Positions 1 through 8,364 of a stretch of 64,000 nucleotides of DNA are shown here, piece by piece (position 1 is the first letter of the stretch; every line of letters begins with the position of its first letter). A program made the translations under genes and the position numbers. Below the pieces are notes generated by a model. That model made no database searches, was not told the DNA's origin, and saw nothing but the letters and a program-made list of their open reading frames with translations. The DNA is from an uncultured Rhodospirillaceae bacterium. Its GTDB lineage: Bacteria > Pseudomonadota > Alphaproteobacteria > Rhodospirillales > Magnetospirillaceae. The stretch is from NCBI GenBank assembly GCA_937887565.1, contig CALABS010000005.1, forward strand, positions 1-64,000. Direction: 5' to 3'.

Positions 1-91
1 CAATTACTTCGCTGCTGCCGGCTATGACCGTGACTGAGAGGAAAGTGCTCTAGTTAGATTTCCGCACGTATTCAATATTTTGAATTTTATG

Positions 92-123
92 AAAAATCCC
101 TCCCCCGCATGGCGGGGGAGGGA
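92..123 (-). terminator. Rho-independent terminator of hsp20
   Basis: A perfect GC-rich stem of 12 bp (97-108 pairing with 112-123) is followed on the minus strand by a run of five T residues. It lies 9 bp beyond the hsp20 stop codon, as expected for its terminator. Positions 1-91 upstream hold no recognisable gene. Confidence 0.8.
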
Positions 124-131
124 TGGCGGGC

Positions 132-593
132 TCACGCGGCCTTGCCCTCGATGGCCTTGGGGGCGGGAGCCTTGGCCTCGATCTTGATCGTGCGCGGCTT
201 CATGGCCTCCGGCACCTCGCGCTTGAGGTCCACGTGCAGCAGGCCGTCGGCCAGCCGGGCGCCCTCGACGCGGATGAAGTCGGCGAGCTCGAAGCGGCGC
301 TCGAACGAGCGGCCGGCGATGCCGCGGTGCAGGTACTGGACCGAGCCGTCGTCCTTGCGGGCGCGGCCGGTGATGGTCAGCGTGTGGTCATGGGCGGTGA
401 TGTCGATATCGGCATCGGAGAAGCCGGCCACCGCCATGGTGATCCGGTAGTCGTCCTCGCCCAGCTTCTCGATGTTGTAGGGGGGATAGGCCACGGCGGC
501 GTCATCCAGTCGCTGGGCGGCGTCCAGCATCCGCGACAGGTGGTCGAAGCCGACGGTGGAGCGGAACAGGGGGGAAAGATCGAAGGTACGCAT
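132..593 (-). CDS. Small heat shock protein, Hsp20/alpha-crystallin family
   Basis: An ATP-independent holdase of 153 residues that binds unfolding proteins in the cytoplasm, similar in style to IbpA. The N-terminus MRTFDLSPLFRSTVGFD is the classic IbpA-type opening, the alpha-crystallin domain spans roughly residues 35-130 with the motif VAGF, and the GLLHVDL stretch ends the domain. The C-terminal tail is Ala/Lys rich, with a TIKIEAK segment in the place of the usual I-x-I anchor. The ATG at 593 is chosen because an AAGGAGG ribosome site stands about 7 nt upstream; longer in-frame openings lack conservation. A textbook sigma-32 promoter lies about 110 bp upstream and a strong terminator just downstream, so it is probably a monocistronic heat-shock gene. 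Confidence 0.93.
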   Translation of the reverse strand: MRTFDLSPLFRSTVGFDHLSRMLDAAQRLDDAAVAYPPYNIEKLGEDDYRITMAVAGFSDADIDITAHDHTLTITGRARKDDGSVQYLHRGIAGRSFERRFELADFIRVEGARLADGLLHVDLKREVPEAMKPRTIKIEAKAPAPKAIEGKAA

Positions 594-700
594 GTCCAGT
601 CCTCCTTCACGAAGCAACCAGAGTGGAAACCGGCGGCGACCGTCCCAGCCAGGGGGCCCGGTTCCGCCGCGAGGCCCCGTATGGCGACCTCGCCACAACG

Positions 701-728
701 AGATGGGGTGAAATTGGGCACCGTCAAG
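701..728 (-). promoter_or_regulatory. Sigma-32 (RpoH) heat-shock promoter of hsp20
   Basis: On the minus strand the sequence reads CTTGAC, 14 nt, then CCCCATCT, matching the RpoH consensus CTTGAA-N13/14-CCCCATNT in all but one core base. It precedes hsp20 with a leader of roughly 100 nt. The match and the identity of the downstream gene support each other. Confidence 0.78.
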
Positions 729-882
729 CGCCGCGCCTCATCCGTTGGTGGGCGTTGACCCGCTACGTCTTCGAGGCCACGTTTGCGATAAAGAGCCTAG
801 TCCGGTACCGGTTTGGTGACGTAGAGTCGAGGGGTCGCCGCCGGGCTGGAGGGCTTCGATGGAGTGTGGAGAGAGGACACCC

Positions 883-1284
883 ATGCAGCCGCCTCCGTTT
901 TTCCGCCGGACCTACCACGAGACCATGGATCTCATGATCGAGGCGCGCAATTACATGGCGTTCGTCGAACGCAGGGAGCGCGAGCAGGCCTCGGTCAACA
1001 CCGGACTGCGGATGTCGTGCGAAGCCATGCGTGTCACGTCCCGTCTCACCCAGGTGATGGCCTGGCTGATGATGCAGCGCGCGGTCGAGGAGGGCGAAAT
1101 CACGTCCGATCTCGCCCTGGCCGACGAGAATCGACTGTCGGGACAGGATGTCTGCGCCGACGAGAGCCATTTGGCGGACGAGGCGCTGCCGGGGGGGCTG
1201 CGAAGCCTGATGGATCGCAGCTATCGGCTCTACATGCGGGTCGCCAGGCTCGAGGAGCAGATGTTGGAAGGGCGTCCTAACTAG
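883..1284 (+). CDS. rcdA: DUF1465 family protein, RcdA-like
   Basis: In Caulobacter the family member RcdA is an adaptor that helps ClpXP degrade the cell-cycle regulator CtrA. This protein of 133 residues keeps the family core, including FFRRTYHETMDLMIEARNYM and the SCEAMRVTSRLTQVMAWLM helix (about residues 35-60). The ATG at 883 follows GGAGAGAGG by 6 nt; an alternative in-frame ATG at 859 also has a GGAGGG site and would add eight residues. The gene's TAG (1282-1284) directly abuts the stop codon of the convergent cyclase gene. Family assignment is secure; function in CtrA proteolysis is inferred from Caulobacter. Confidence 0.85.
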   Translation: MQPPPFFRRTYHETMDLMIEARNYMAFVERREREQASVNTGLRMSCEAMRVTSRLTQVMAWLMMQRAVEEGEITSDLALADENRLSGQDVCADESHLADEALPGGLRSLMDRSYRLYMRVARLEEQMLEGRPN

Positions 1285-3237
1285 CTATTCCTGCCACACC
1301 ACCTCGAACAGGGTGACCGGGTCGCGGAACCCCTTGAGGCGGCGCTCGCCCACAGGCACGAAGCCGCTGGTCTTGCCGAAGGACAGGTCCTTGACCACCG
1401 CCGTGCACAGGATCTGGTCGGTGTTGGTGGCGGCGCAGACGCGGGCGGCCAACTGCACCGTGGTGCCGAACAGGTCGTCCTCCTCCTCGATGGGCTCGCC
1501 GGCGTTGAGGCCGATGCGTAGGTGCAGTTCGGCCTCGGGGGCACGCCGGTTGTTGCCTATGACCTGGCGCTGGATGTTGACGGTGGCCTCGACCGCGCTG
1601 GCGGCCGAGGCGAAGGACGCCATGATGCCGTCGCCGGTGTGCTTGATTTCCTTGCCGCCGAACTGGGCCAGGGCGCCGCGAACGATGGAGTTGTGGCGGC
1701 GCACGATCTCCTGGGCGGCGGCGTCGCCCACCGCCTGGGTCAGGTCGGTCGACCCCACCATGTCGGTGAACATCACGGTGACGATGGACGTCTTCTTGTC
1801 GGCGGGCTTGTTCCATTCCCGCATCACGTCCTTGATCTTGCCGTGGGCCGAGGCGTCGCCGGCGAGCAGGTACTCCCCCATGGCGTCGCGTCCGGCCTGC
1901 ACCACCCCCAGATAGCGCGGCTCCAGCAGGTATTCCGGCAGCTTTTCGTGGAACTTGCGGGCGAGGTCGGCCTTGGTGCCCAGGGTTTCCAGGGCGCTGA
2001 CGGTCAGCTTGACCTTGCCGGCGTCGTCGATCTTGCGGAACTCGCACAGCGATTCGACCCCGCCCGCCATGTACAGGTGAAGGGCGAACTTGTTGTAGGA
2101 ATCCAGCACCGGCACGGCCGACTTGACCGCGTTCACGGCGCCGTTGAGGAAGCGGTTGACCGTGGGGCCCTGCGACTCGGCGGTGACCATGCCGGGCGAC
2201 GGCTCGGAGTCAGGGGCGGCGACGGGGTCAGGGACGGGGGCCGGCTCCTCGCTCACGGCCAGGGCGGCCGCCGCGCGGGCCTTTTCCTCCTCGGCGCGGC
2301 GGCGTTCCTCCATCTCCCGCAGCAGATCGTCCGGATCGGGGGTGATCTCGGGCAGGAGCGGATCGTCCTCGGGCATGATCGGCGGCAAGTCGTCGTCGTC
2401 GTCCGCCACCTCCTTGGGGGCCTTTTCCACGCCCTCGCCGGTCAGCACCGATTCCATCATCGCCTGGTCGGCCAGCTTGTTCAGCGACTTGCGCAGCTTC
2501 TTGTCCATCGGCGGGCGGTTGGCCTGCCAGTGGATGTTGGGCCGCCGCAGGATTGGGATTTCGGTCTGCCGGGGCAGGAAGCGCAACGCCAGCGGCACCG
2601 CCACCGTCAGGAAGGTCAGCACGAAGACGGTGAACAGCAGCTGTCCATAGCCTTGGGGGCTGACGTCGATGCGAAATCCCATGTCCCACAGGAACATGAT
2701 GACGTTGGGGGTGGCCTTGATGGACAGGAACGCGGCGGCCAGGGCCAGGGCGGTGATGGCCAGCAGCCGGCCGAGAAGCTGCCGTGCCTTGGCCGTCTGC
2801 CGGGAGCGTTCCGGGTTGCGGGGCGGCGTCGGGTCGAGGTCGAGATCGGGCGGCGGGAGCCGTTCCGCGGGCGGCGAGGACGTCCTGGGCGCGGAACCGC
2901 GTGACGCGCCGGCGCGTGGCGCCGGGCGAGAGGACGACGGCCGTGGCGGCGACGGCCGTGGCGGAGAGGGACGGGGCGGGGGCGGCGTCGGCGCCACGCG
3001 GGACCGGTCGGCGCCGCCGGCCGGCTTGCCGCCGGTGATGTAGACCTCGGCTTCCTCGAAAAGGTTATCGTCCGTGTAATAGGTCTCGCGAACAACCTTC
3101 ACGCGAATATTCAGGGTCTGCTCGAGCTCCTTCGCCTCGCTGATGGCGGCCTCGCGCTCCTGACGGGGAAAGCGCGCATGCAGCATCCATCCACGGGACT
3201 GCTCGAGGACATAGACCTCGTAGTTCACAATGATCAT
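1285..3237 (-). CDS. Membrane class III adenylate/guanylate cyclase
   Basis: Predicted nucleotide cyclase of 650 residues. The first 70 residues form a compact alpha/beta domain (MIIVNYEVYVLEQSRGW), followed by a Pro/Arg/Ser-rich linker, two membrane segments (around residues 165-185 and 200-225), an acidic cytoplasmic linker, and a C-terminal class III catalytic domain from about residue 465. That domain shows VMFTDMVGSTDLTQ with the metal-binding Asp, KHTGDGIMASF with the second Asp, and LHLRIGLNAGEP. The ATG at 3237 is chosen because conservation begins there; upstream in-frame codons read as low-complexity sequence. I cannot settle ATP versus GTP from sequence. The neighbours are unrelated, so it is probably transcribed alone. 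Confidence 0.87.
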   Translation of the reverse strand: MIIVNYEVYVLEQSRGWMLHARFPRQEREAAISEAKELEQTLNIRVKVVRETYYTDDNLFEEAEVYITGGKPAGGADRSRVAPTPPPPRPSPPRPSPPRPSSSRPAPRAGASRGSAPRTSSPPAERLPPPDLDLDPTPPRNPERSRQTAKARQLLGRLLAITALALAAAFLSIKATPNVIMFLWDMGFRIDVSPQGYGQLLFTVFVLTFLTVAVPLALRFLPRQTEIPILRRPNIHWQANRPPMDKKLRKSLNKLADQAMMESVLTGEGVEKAPKEVADDDDDLPPIMPEDDPLLPEITPDPDDLLREMEERRRAEEEKARAAAALAVSEEPAPVPDPVAAPDSEPSPGMVTAESQGPTVNRFLNGAVNAVKSAVPVLDSYNKFALHLYMAGGVESLCEFRKIDDAGKVKLTVSALETLGTKADLARKFHEKLPEYLLEPRYLGVVQAGRDAMGEYLLAGDASAHGKIKDVMREWNKPADKKTSIVTVMFTDMVGSTDLTQAVGDAAAQEIVRRHNSIVRGALAQFGGKEIKHTGDGIMASFASAASAVEATVNIQRQVIGNNRRAPEAELHLRIGLNAGEPIEEEDDLFGTTVQLAARVCAATNTDQILCTAVVKDLSFGKTSGFVPVGERRLKGFRDPVTLFEVVWQE

Positions 3238-3355
3238 GGCGCGTTGGTGTCCGTCGCCCCGGTGCCCAGCCGGCGTTTTCCCCAGGATTGTGCTGTACCC
3301 GTTTTGGGGGGGGGAAGTCCACCACAAAGGCGGAGGCGGGCGGGGAGAACAGATC

Positions 3356-3381
3356 AAAAAAGCCGCCGATAACCGGCGGCT
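3356..3381 (-). terminator. Rho-independent terminator of rpmE
   Basis: A 9-bp GC stem with a short loop (3361-3381) is followed on the minus strand by six T residues. It lies 56 bp after the rpmE stop. A second strong stem (3407-3430, AACGGCGGCCC paired with GGGCCGCCGTT) sits between it and the gene and may act with it. Confidence 0.8.
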
Positions 3382-3436
3382 CGATGCTTCGGGCGCTGGA
3401 CAAGACAACGGCGGCCCAGGGCCGCCGTTTGTCCGA

Positions 3437-3661
3437 TTACTTCTTGATACCGAAGCTCGCGAAGCGCTTGTTGAACTTCGCGATCTGACCGCCGGTGTCG
3501 ACCATGCGATGAACGCCGGTCCAAGCCGGATGCGACTTCGGGTCGATGTCCAGGCGAAGCGTGTCGCCGGCCTTGCCCATGGTCGAGCGGGTCTTGAATT
3601 CGGTGCCGTCCGTCATGACCACGGTGATTTCGTGGTAATCGGGATGAATGTCGTTCTTCAT
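3437..3661 (-). CDS. rpmE: 50S ribosomal protein L31
   Basis: Small subunit of the large ribosomal particle, 74 residues, the usual length. The opening [20 protein letters not shown] and the HPAWTG motif near residue 44 are diagnostic. The cysteine pairs of the zinc-binding C+ form are absent, so this is the C- (zinc-independent) type of L31. It has its own promoter (3692-3720) and terminator (3356-3381) and is therefore monocistronic. Confidence 0.96.
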   Translation of the reverse strand: MKNDIHPDYHEITVVMTDGTEFKTRSTMGKAGDTLRLDIDPKSHPAWTGVHRMVDTGGQIAKFNKRFASFGIKK

Positions 3662-3691
3662 GGCGTACCTGCTCCGAAAATCGAAGGCGCC

Positions 3692-3720
3692 TCTATAACG
3701 AAAACGAGGCTGCGGTGCAA
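3692..3720 (-). promoter_or_regulatory. Sigma-70 promoter of rpmE
   Basis: On the minus strand TTGCAC and TATAGA are separated by exactly 17 nt, giving a transcription start about 25 nt before the L31 start codon. Each hexamer matches the housekeeping consensus at four of six positions. Confidence 0.6.
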
Positions 3721-3761
3721 GCCTCGCCATCGAAGAAATTGTGAAAAATATGCGGCGGACG

Positions 3762-4094
3762 TCAAATCCTGGTGCCGCGACCCTGGGAGGCCCCATTCAG
3801 GGTGCTTTGGACCGCCGCCAGCAGGTCGTCGCGGCGGAACGGCTTGGGAAGCATGGCCCAGCCGGCCGACAGCCGGCATCCCTCGGCGCGGCCGGGAACG
3901 GCCAGGACGGGCGCCCCGGCGGGAGGCGGCTCGATGCCGTCGGCGATGACCAGGTCGACGGGCGTGCTGGCTTGGCGGCGGGCGGCGTCACGGCCGTCGG
4001 CGGCCAGTTCCACCTCGTAGCCGGCATCGACCAGCATGTTGCGCAAGGCGTGACGGGCGCGCGGCTCGGTCTCGATGACGAGAATTCGGGTCAT
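3762..4094 (-). CDS. Stand-alone response regulator receiver domain protein
   Basis: A single receiver domain of 110 residues with no output domain. It starts [17 protein letters not shown]; the usual acidic pair is replaced by E-T-E. The presumed phospho-acceptor Asp lies in DLVIADG (about residue 50) and the conserved Lys in MLPKPF (about residue 83). The segment between beta-3 and beta-4 is short and proline-rich, so the fold is divergent. The ATG at 4094 begins the first beta strand; sequence upstream is unconserved. No histidine kinase is adjacent, so the partner is unknown. Confidence 0.78.
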   Translation of the reverse strand: MTRILVIETEPRARHALRNMLVDAGYEVELAADGRDAARRQASTPVDLVIADGIEPPPAGAPVLAVPGRAEGCRLSAGWAMLPKPFRRDDLLAAVQSTLNGASQGRGTRI

Positions 4095-4248
4095 GGCATT
4101 CCTCCCGTGGCGGTTGTTCGCCGATCCGCCGTTCCCTCCACTATCCCCAACCCCGCGCCCGGGTGCAAACCCTACTTCGCGCCTGCGACTTCCGGGTAAG
4201 GGCGCCATGCGCTACGATCCCGCCTTCCCCCCTGCCCAGGAGCCCCCC

Positions 4249-4575
4249 ATGAGCCTCGACGAAAGCCGCTTCGCCACCCTCGCCGACAGTCTGCTCGAGC
4301 ACCTCGCCGACACGGTGGACGACGTCCTGGGCGACGAGATCGATGCCGAGCTGCGCGGCGGCATCCTGACGTTGACCATCGACTCGGGCGGCCAATACGT
4401 CATCAACAAGCACGCGCCCAATCGCGAGATCTGGATGAGCTCGCCGGCCTCGGGCGCCACCCATTTCGGTTACGTGGACGGAGACTGGGTGTCCACCCGC
4501 GACCCCAAGGCACGCCTGACCGAGATGCTGGCCACCGAGCTGACGGCCCGGTTCGGGGTCGCGATCACGTTGTGA
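4249..4575 (+). CDS. cyaY: Frataxin homologue CyaY, iron donor/regulator of Fe-S assembly
   Basis: Frataxin-family protein of 108 residues that binds IscS and iron and modulates iron-sulfur cluster assembly. Visible family features are the acidic first helix (ADTVDDVLGDEIDAEL), the strand GILTLTIDSGGQYVINKH, and NREIWMSSPASGATHFGY, which matches the frataxin beta-sheet region. An AGGAG site precedes the ATG at 4249. It is not part of the isc operon, which lies 4 kb away, but serves the same pathway. Its stop codon lies 10 bp from that of convergent tyrS. Confidence 0.92.
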   Translation: MSLDESRFATLADSLLEHLADTVDDVLGDEIDAELRGGILTLTIDSGGQYVINKHAPNREIWMSSPASGATHFGYVDGDWVSTRDPKARLTEMLATELTARFGVAITL

Positions 4576-4585
4576 GGACCGGGCC

Positions 4586-5836
4586 CTACACCGCCTTGAC
4601 CAGGACGTGCCGCTTCTTGCCGGCGGTCAGCTTGACGACGCCGTCCTTGAGGTCGGCCAACGACAGCGGCGCCTGGGCGTCCTTGACCGGGGAATCGTTG
4701 ACCTTGCCGCCGCCCTGCTGGATCAGCCGGCGCGCCTCGCCGTTGGAGGCGGCGAGGCCGGCGCGCACGAACAGGGCGAAGGCGGGGATGCCGGCCTCCA
4801 GTTCGGCCATGGGCACCTCCACCGTCGGCAGGTTCTCGGCCAGGGCGCCTTCCTCGAAGGTCTTGCGGGCGGTCTCGGCGGCCTCGGCGGCGGCGGCCTC
4901 GCCGCGCGCCAGGCGGGTGACCTCGCCGGCCAGGACCTTCTTGGCGTCGTTGATCTCGGCGCCCTGAAGGGCCTCCAGCCGCGCGATCTCGTCCAGCGGC
5001 AGCTCGGTGAACAGGCGCAGGAAGCGGCCGACATCGGCGTCCTCGGTGTTGCGCCAATACTGCCAGAACTCCCAGTTGGACAGCTTCTCCTCGTTCAGCC
5101 AGATGGCGCCGTTGGCGCTCTTGCCCATCTTGGCGCCCGAGCTGGTGGTCAGCAGCGGGCTGGTCAAGCCGAACAACTGCGCCTGATGGACGCGGCGGCC
5201 CAGCTCGACGCCGTTGACGATGTTGCCCCACTGGTCCGAGCCGCCCATCTGCAGCACGATCTTGTGACGAGCCCACAGTTCGGCGAAGTCGTAGCCCTGG
5301 AGGATCATGTAGTTGAATTCCAGGAAGGTCATGGGCTGCTCGCGCTCGAGCCGCAGCTTGACCGAATCGAAGGTCAGCATCCGGTTGATGGTGAAGTGGA
5401 CGCCGTAGTCGCGCAGGAAATCGATGTAGTTCAACCCGTTCAGCCAGTCGGCGTTGTTGACCATGACGGCGTCGGTGGCGCCGTCGCCGAAGGCCAGGTA
5501 CTTCCCGAACACCTTCTGGATGCCGGCCATGTTGCGGGCGATGTCGTCGTCGGACAGCATCTTGCGGGAATCGTCGCGTCCGGTGGGGTCGCCGATGCGG
5601 GTGGTGGCACCGCCCATCAGGACCACCGGCTTGTTGCCGGTCTTCTGCCACCAGCGCAGCAGCATGATCGGCAACAGCGAGCCCACGTGCAGCGAATCGG
5701 CGGTGCAGTCGAAGCCGATATAGGCCGACGCCGGTCCCTCCAGCAGGCGCTTGTCCAGGGCCTCGATGTCGGTGCACTGGTGCAGGAAGCCGCGCTCGGA
5801 GACCACGCGGAGGAAATCGGACGTCACGGTGCTCAT
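4586..5836 (-). CDS. tyrS: Tyrosyl-tRNA synthetase
   Basis: Class I synthetase that charges tRNA-Tyr, 416 residues, typical length for the bacterial TyrRS-alpha form. The HIGH motif appears as HVGSL (about residue 50) and the KMSKS loop as KMGKS (about residue 237). A C-terminal S4 RNA-binding domain occupies the last 65 residues ([20 protein letters not shown]). It is divergent from anmK, with a 104-bp gap, and convergent with cyaY. Confidence 0.97.
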   Translation of the reverse strand: MSTVTSDFLRVVSERGFLHQCTDIEALDKRLLEGPASAYIGFDCTADSLHVGSLLPIMLLRWWQKTGNKPVVLMGGATTRIGDPTGRDDSRKMLSDDDIARNMAGIQKVFGKYLAFGDGATDAVMVNNADWLNGLNYIDFLRDYGVHFTINRMLTFDSVKLRLEREQPMTFLEFNYMILQGYDFAELWARHKIVLQMGGSDQWGNIVNGVELGRRVHQAQLFGLTSPLLTTSSGAKMGKSANGAIWLNEEKLSNWEFWQYWRNTEDADVGRFLRLFTELPLDEIARLEALQGAEINDAKKVLAGEVTRLARGEAAAAEAAETARKTFEEGALAENLPTVEVPMAELEAGIPAFALFVRAGLAASNGEARRLIQQGGGKVNDSPVKDAQAPLSLADLKDGVVKLTAGKKRHVLVKAV

Positions 5837-5940
5837 GGCTGATGCTGTTCGGTTGCTTGCGGAACGGCCGCCCGTTTAGCACAATCGCCGTCCCGTAACA
5901 ATCGGGCCGCCCAAGACCCAGCCATGACGGAACCCCGCCC

Positions 5941-7029
5941 ATGACCATGCTCGCCCTCGGCCTGATGAGCGGCACCTCGCTGGATGGGGTGGACGCGGCG
6001 CTCGCCGTCACCGACGGCGTGGCGGTCGAACGGCTGGGCCACGCGCTGACGGCCCCCTACGGCGACGCCCTTCGCGCGCGTCTGCGCGCCGTGCTGGGTG
6101 GCGGGGGCGAGGTGGCCGCCGTCGAGCGCGACATCACCTTGTTCCATGCCGAGGTGGTGCGGCGCCTGCTGGCCGAGGCGGGGGTGGCGGCCGTCGAGGT
6201 CGACGTGGTCGGCTTTCACGGTCACACCATCCTGCATCGCCCCGATCAGCGCCGGACCTGGCAGATCGGCGACGGCGCGTTGCTGGCCGGCGAGTTGGGG
6301 ATTCCGGTCGTCAACGACTTCCGCACCCGGGACGTGGCGGCCGGCGGGCAGGGGGCGCCGCTGGTTCCGGTCTTCCACCGCGCCCTGGCCGCCGGCCTGG
6401 CCCGGCCGTTGGCGGTGCTCAACCTGGGCGGGGTCGGCAACGTCACCTGGATCGGCGCCGACGACGAGTTGCTGGCTTTCGACACCGGCCCCGGCAATGC
6501 CTTGCTCGACGATTGGGCGCTCGCCCATACCGGCGTGCCGGTGGACGCCGACGGGGCGCTGGCGCGGGCGGGGCGGGTGGACGGCCACGCGGTGGCCGGT
6601 TTCACCCAGCACGAGTTCTTCGACCGCCGTCCGCCCAAATCCCTGGATCGCGACGACTTCCGCGCCCATGCCGCCCGGCTGGTGGCCGGCAAGGGCGCCG
6701 CCGACGGCGCCGCGACCCTGGCCACCTTCACCGCCCGCGCGGTGGCGCTGGCGGTGCCCCATTTCCCGGCGCCGCCGGCGCGCTGGCTGGTCTGCGGCGG
6801 TGGCCGCCACAATCCGGCGGTGATGGCGGCGCTGGCCGCCGAGCTGGCGGTTCCGGTCGATCCGGTGGAGGTGGTGGGCTGGGACGGCGACGCCCTCGAG
6901 GCGCAGGCCTTCGCCTATCTGGCGGTGCGCAGCCTGCGCGGGCTGCCGCTGACCTTCCCCGGCACCACCGGCGGGCCGGCTCCGTGCTCGGGTGGCCGCC
7001 TCCACCGGCCGGCGGCCCGATTGGGGTGA
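5941..7029 (+). CDS. anmK: Anhydro-N-acetylmuramic acid kinase
   Basis: Phosphorylates and opens 1,6-anhydro-MurNAc during recycling of the murein cell wall, giving MurNAc-6-phosphate. The protein has 362 residues, the normal size. The N-terminal GLMSGTSLDGVDAAL phosphate-binding motif is diagnostic, with further ASKHA-fold motifs NLGGVGNVTW and LVCGGGRHNPAVM. The tyrS-anmK divergent pairing is common in alphaproteobacteria (established context). Confidence 0.95.
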   Translation: MTMLALGLMSGTSLDGVDAALAVTDGVAVERLGHALTAPYGDALRARLRAVLGGGGEVAAVERDITLFHAEVVRRLLAEAGVAAVEVDVVGFHGHTILHRPDQRRTWQIGDGALLAGELGIPVVNDFRTRDVAAGGQGAPLVPVFHRALAAGLARPLAVLNLGGVGNVTWIGADDELLAFDTGPGNALLDDWALAHTGVPVDADGALARAGRVDGHAVAGFTQHEFFDRRPPKSLDRDDFRAHAARLVAGKGAADGAATLATFTARAVALAVPHFPAPPARWLVCGGGRHNPAVMAALAAELAVPVDPVEVVGWDGDALEAQAFAYLAVRSLRGLPLTFPGTTGGPAPCSGGRLHRPAARLG

Positions 7030-7100
7030 ACACCCGATGGACAGCCGCTTCGGGCGGGGTGTATCATTGCGGATGCACTCTTTTTGGTGGAGGCGCGGCT

Positions 7101-7418
7101 GTGCGTTCGGTTGTATTGGTAGTTGCCGCCTTGCTCGTTCTTTGTGGGTCCGCGCGGGCGGACCAGGCTTCCGCCATCCAGGCCGTCCGGGCGCAACCGC
7201 GGGTCATCGACGCCCTGCTCGACAACGCCGGGAACCTGTATGTCTCGGTGAAGAGCGACCGGGTGGCCTGGGACCAGTTCGCCGCCCATTTGTGCGCGGT
7301 GGTCCAGCCGCACCATGCCCGCATCTTCCGCGTCCGGGTGGTGGACGTCACCTCGGTGGCGTTCGGGCAGCCGCCCGGGGCCTGGAAGAAGCTGACCGAG
7401 GCCCGCTGCGGAAAGTAG
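7101..7418 (+). CDS. Small periplasmic protein with signal peptide, unknown function
   Basis: An exported protein of 105 residues that I do not recognise. A GTG start at 7101 follows GGTGGAGG by 7 nt and gives a clean signal peptide (VRSVVLVVAALLVLCGSARA, cleavage before DQAS). The mature part of about 85 residues is compact, mixed alpha/beta, with two cysteines (AHLCAVV and the near-terminal ARCGK) that could pair in the periplasm. It lies 71 bp after anmK on the same strand and ends at a strong bidirectional hairpin. No catalytic motif is visible. Confidence 0.7.
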   Translation: MRSVVLVVAALLVLCGSARADQASAIQAVRAQPRVIDALLDNAGNLYVSVKSDRVAWDQFAAHLCAVVQPHHARIFRVRVVDVTSVAFGQPPGAWKKLTEARCGK

Positions 7419-7431
7419 CGTCGAGAAAGAA

Positions 7432-7453
7432 ACGGCGCCCCGTGGGGCGCCGT
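7432..7453. terminator. Bidirectional terminator hairpin
   Basis: A perfect 10-bp stem (ACGGCGCCCC with GGGGCGCCGT) lies between two convergent genes. A-rich sequence precedes it and T-containing sequence follows, so it can serve both strands. Confidence 0.7.
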
Positions 7454-7460
7454 CGTCGTT

Positions 7461-8150
7461 TCAGGACATCGCCGCCGCGAGGGCGGGTTCGGGGACCGGC
7501 GACGCCGCCGCCGCGCTGGCGGCTTCGTCCAGGTAGCTCTCGACCACCTCGGTCAGCGGCTCGATATGGCTGCCGAAGAAGTGGTTGGCGCCGTCGACGG
7601 TGCGGTACTTGACGCGGATGTTGCGCTGGGCCGACAGCTTCGTCGCCAGCTTGGACACCGACGATTCCGGCACCAGGTCGTCGGCGCCGCCATGGACGAT
7701 GAGGCCCGAGGACGGGCAGGGCGCCAGGAACGAGAAGTCGTAGATGTTGGCCGGCGGGGCCACCGACACGAAGCCGTCGATCTCGGGCCGGCGCATCAGC
7801 AGCTGCATGCCGATCCAGGCGCCGAACGAGAAGCCGGCCACCCAGCACGTCGAGGCGTTGGGGTTGTAGGTCTGCATCCAGTCCAGGGCCGAGGCGGCGT
7901 CGGACAACTCGCCCTGGCCGTTGTCGAATTTTCCCTGGCTGCGGCCGACGCCGCGGAAATTGAAACGGAGCGTCGAGAAGCCCCGGCGCGCGAACGCATG
8001 ATAAAGGCCGTAGACCACCTTGTTGTTCATGGTCCCGCCGTGCTGCGGATGCGGATGCAGCAGCAGGGCGATGGGCGCGCTGGGCGACTTGCCATGATGA
8101 TAGCGGCCCTCAAGGCGGCCGTCGGGTCCATTGAAAATCACTTCGGGCAT
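7461..8150 (-). CDS. Alpha/beta hydrolase, COG2945 type
   Basis: Cytoplasmic serine hydrolase of 229 residues with unknown natural substrate. Features are LLLHPHPQHGGTMNNKV (oxyanion region, about residues 30-46), RFNFRGVGRSQG (about residue 70), the nucleophile elbow GFSFGAW (Ser near residue 108), the acid in GGADDLVP, and the catalytic His in GANHFFG. The ATG at 8150 is preferred; an upstream GTG at 8183 would add eleven residues without conservation. It is divergent from cysE, and the 214-bp gap carries the isc promoter. Confidence 0.85.
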   Translation of the reverse strand: MPEVIFNGPDGRLEGRYHHGKSPSAPIALLLHPHPQHGGTMNNKVVYGLYHAFARRGFSTLRFNFRGVGRSQGKFDNGQGELSDAASALDWMQTYNPNASTCWVAGFSFGAWIGMQLLMRRPEIDGFVSVAPPANIYDFSFLAPCPSSGLIVHGGADDLVPESSVSKLATKLSAQRNIRVKYRTVDGANHFFGSHIEPLTEVVESYLDEAASAAAASPVPEPALAAAMS

Positions 8151-8243
8151 TGGTCTCACCACAGTCTCATTGGGCGGCGCCACGGGAATATCTGACCCGG
8201 GGCGTCGGGGAAAAAACGGCGAAAAGAATTGGCTGAGCCGGTC

Positions 8244-8268
8244 AAACTTGACTGGCTTGGTCGGGCAT
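8244..8268 (+). promoter_or_regulatory. IscR type-1 operator
   Basis: This 25-bp site matches the E. coli type-1 IscR consensus (ATASYYGACT-RWWWY-AGTCRRSTAT) at 20 of 25 positions, including the two half-site cores TTGACT and GTCGG. It overlaps the -35 hexamer of the cysE-isc promoter, the right place for repression by holo-IscR, which is encoded second in the operon. Confidence 0.75.
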
Positions 8269-8276
8269 CATATATT
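8248..8276 (+). promoter_or_regulatory. Sigma-70 promoter of the cysE-isc operon
   Basis: TTGACT and TATATT are separated by exactly 17 nt, an unusually good housekeeping promoter for this GC-rich genome. Transcription would begin near 8283, leaving a leader of about 80 nt before cysE. The -35 lies inside the IscR box. Confidence 0.75.
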
Positions 8277-8364
8277 CACCTTCGGCGCCGGAGCCCCCCT
8301 TTGGGCGTGCCCCCCCGTCTGACGGGGTGCCGTTGCGGTGAGGTAGATTAGCATATTGCCAGCT

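Noticed and set aside
8150..8183. GTG start at 8183 for the alpha/beta hydrolase
   Set aside because: It adds eleven unconserved residues; MPEVIFNGPDG from 8150 is the normal family opening.
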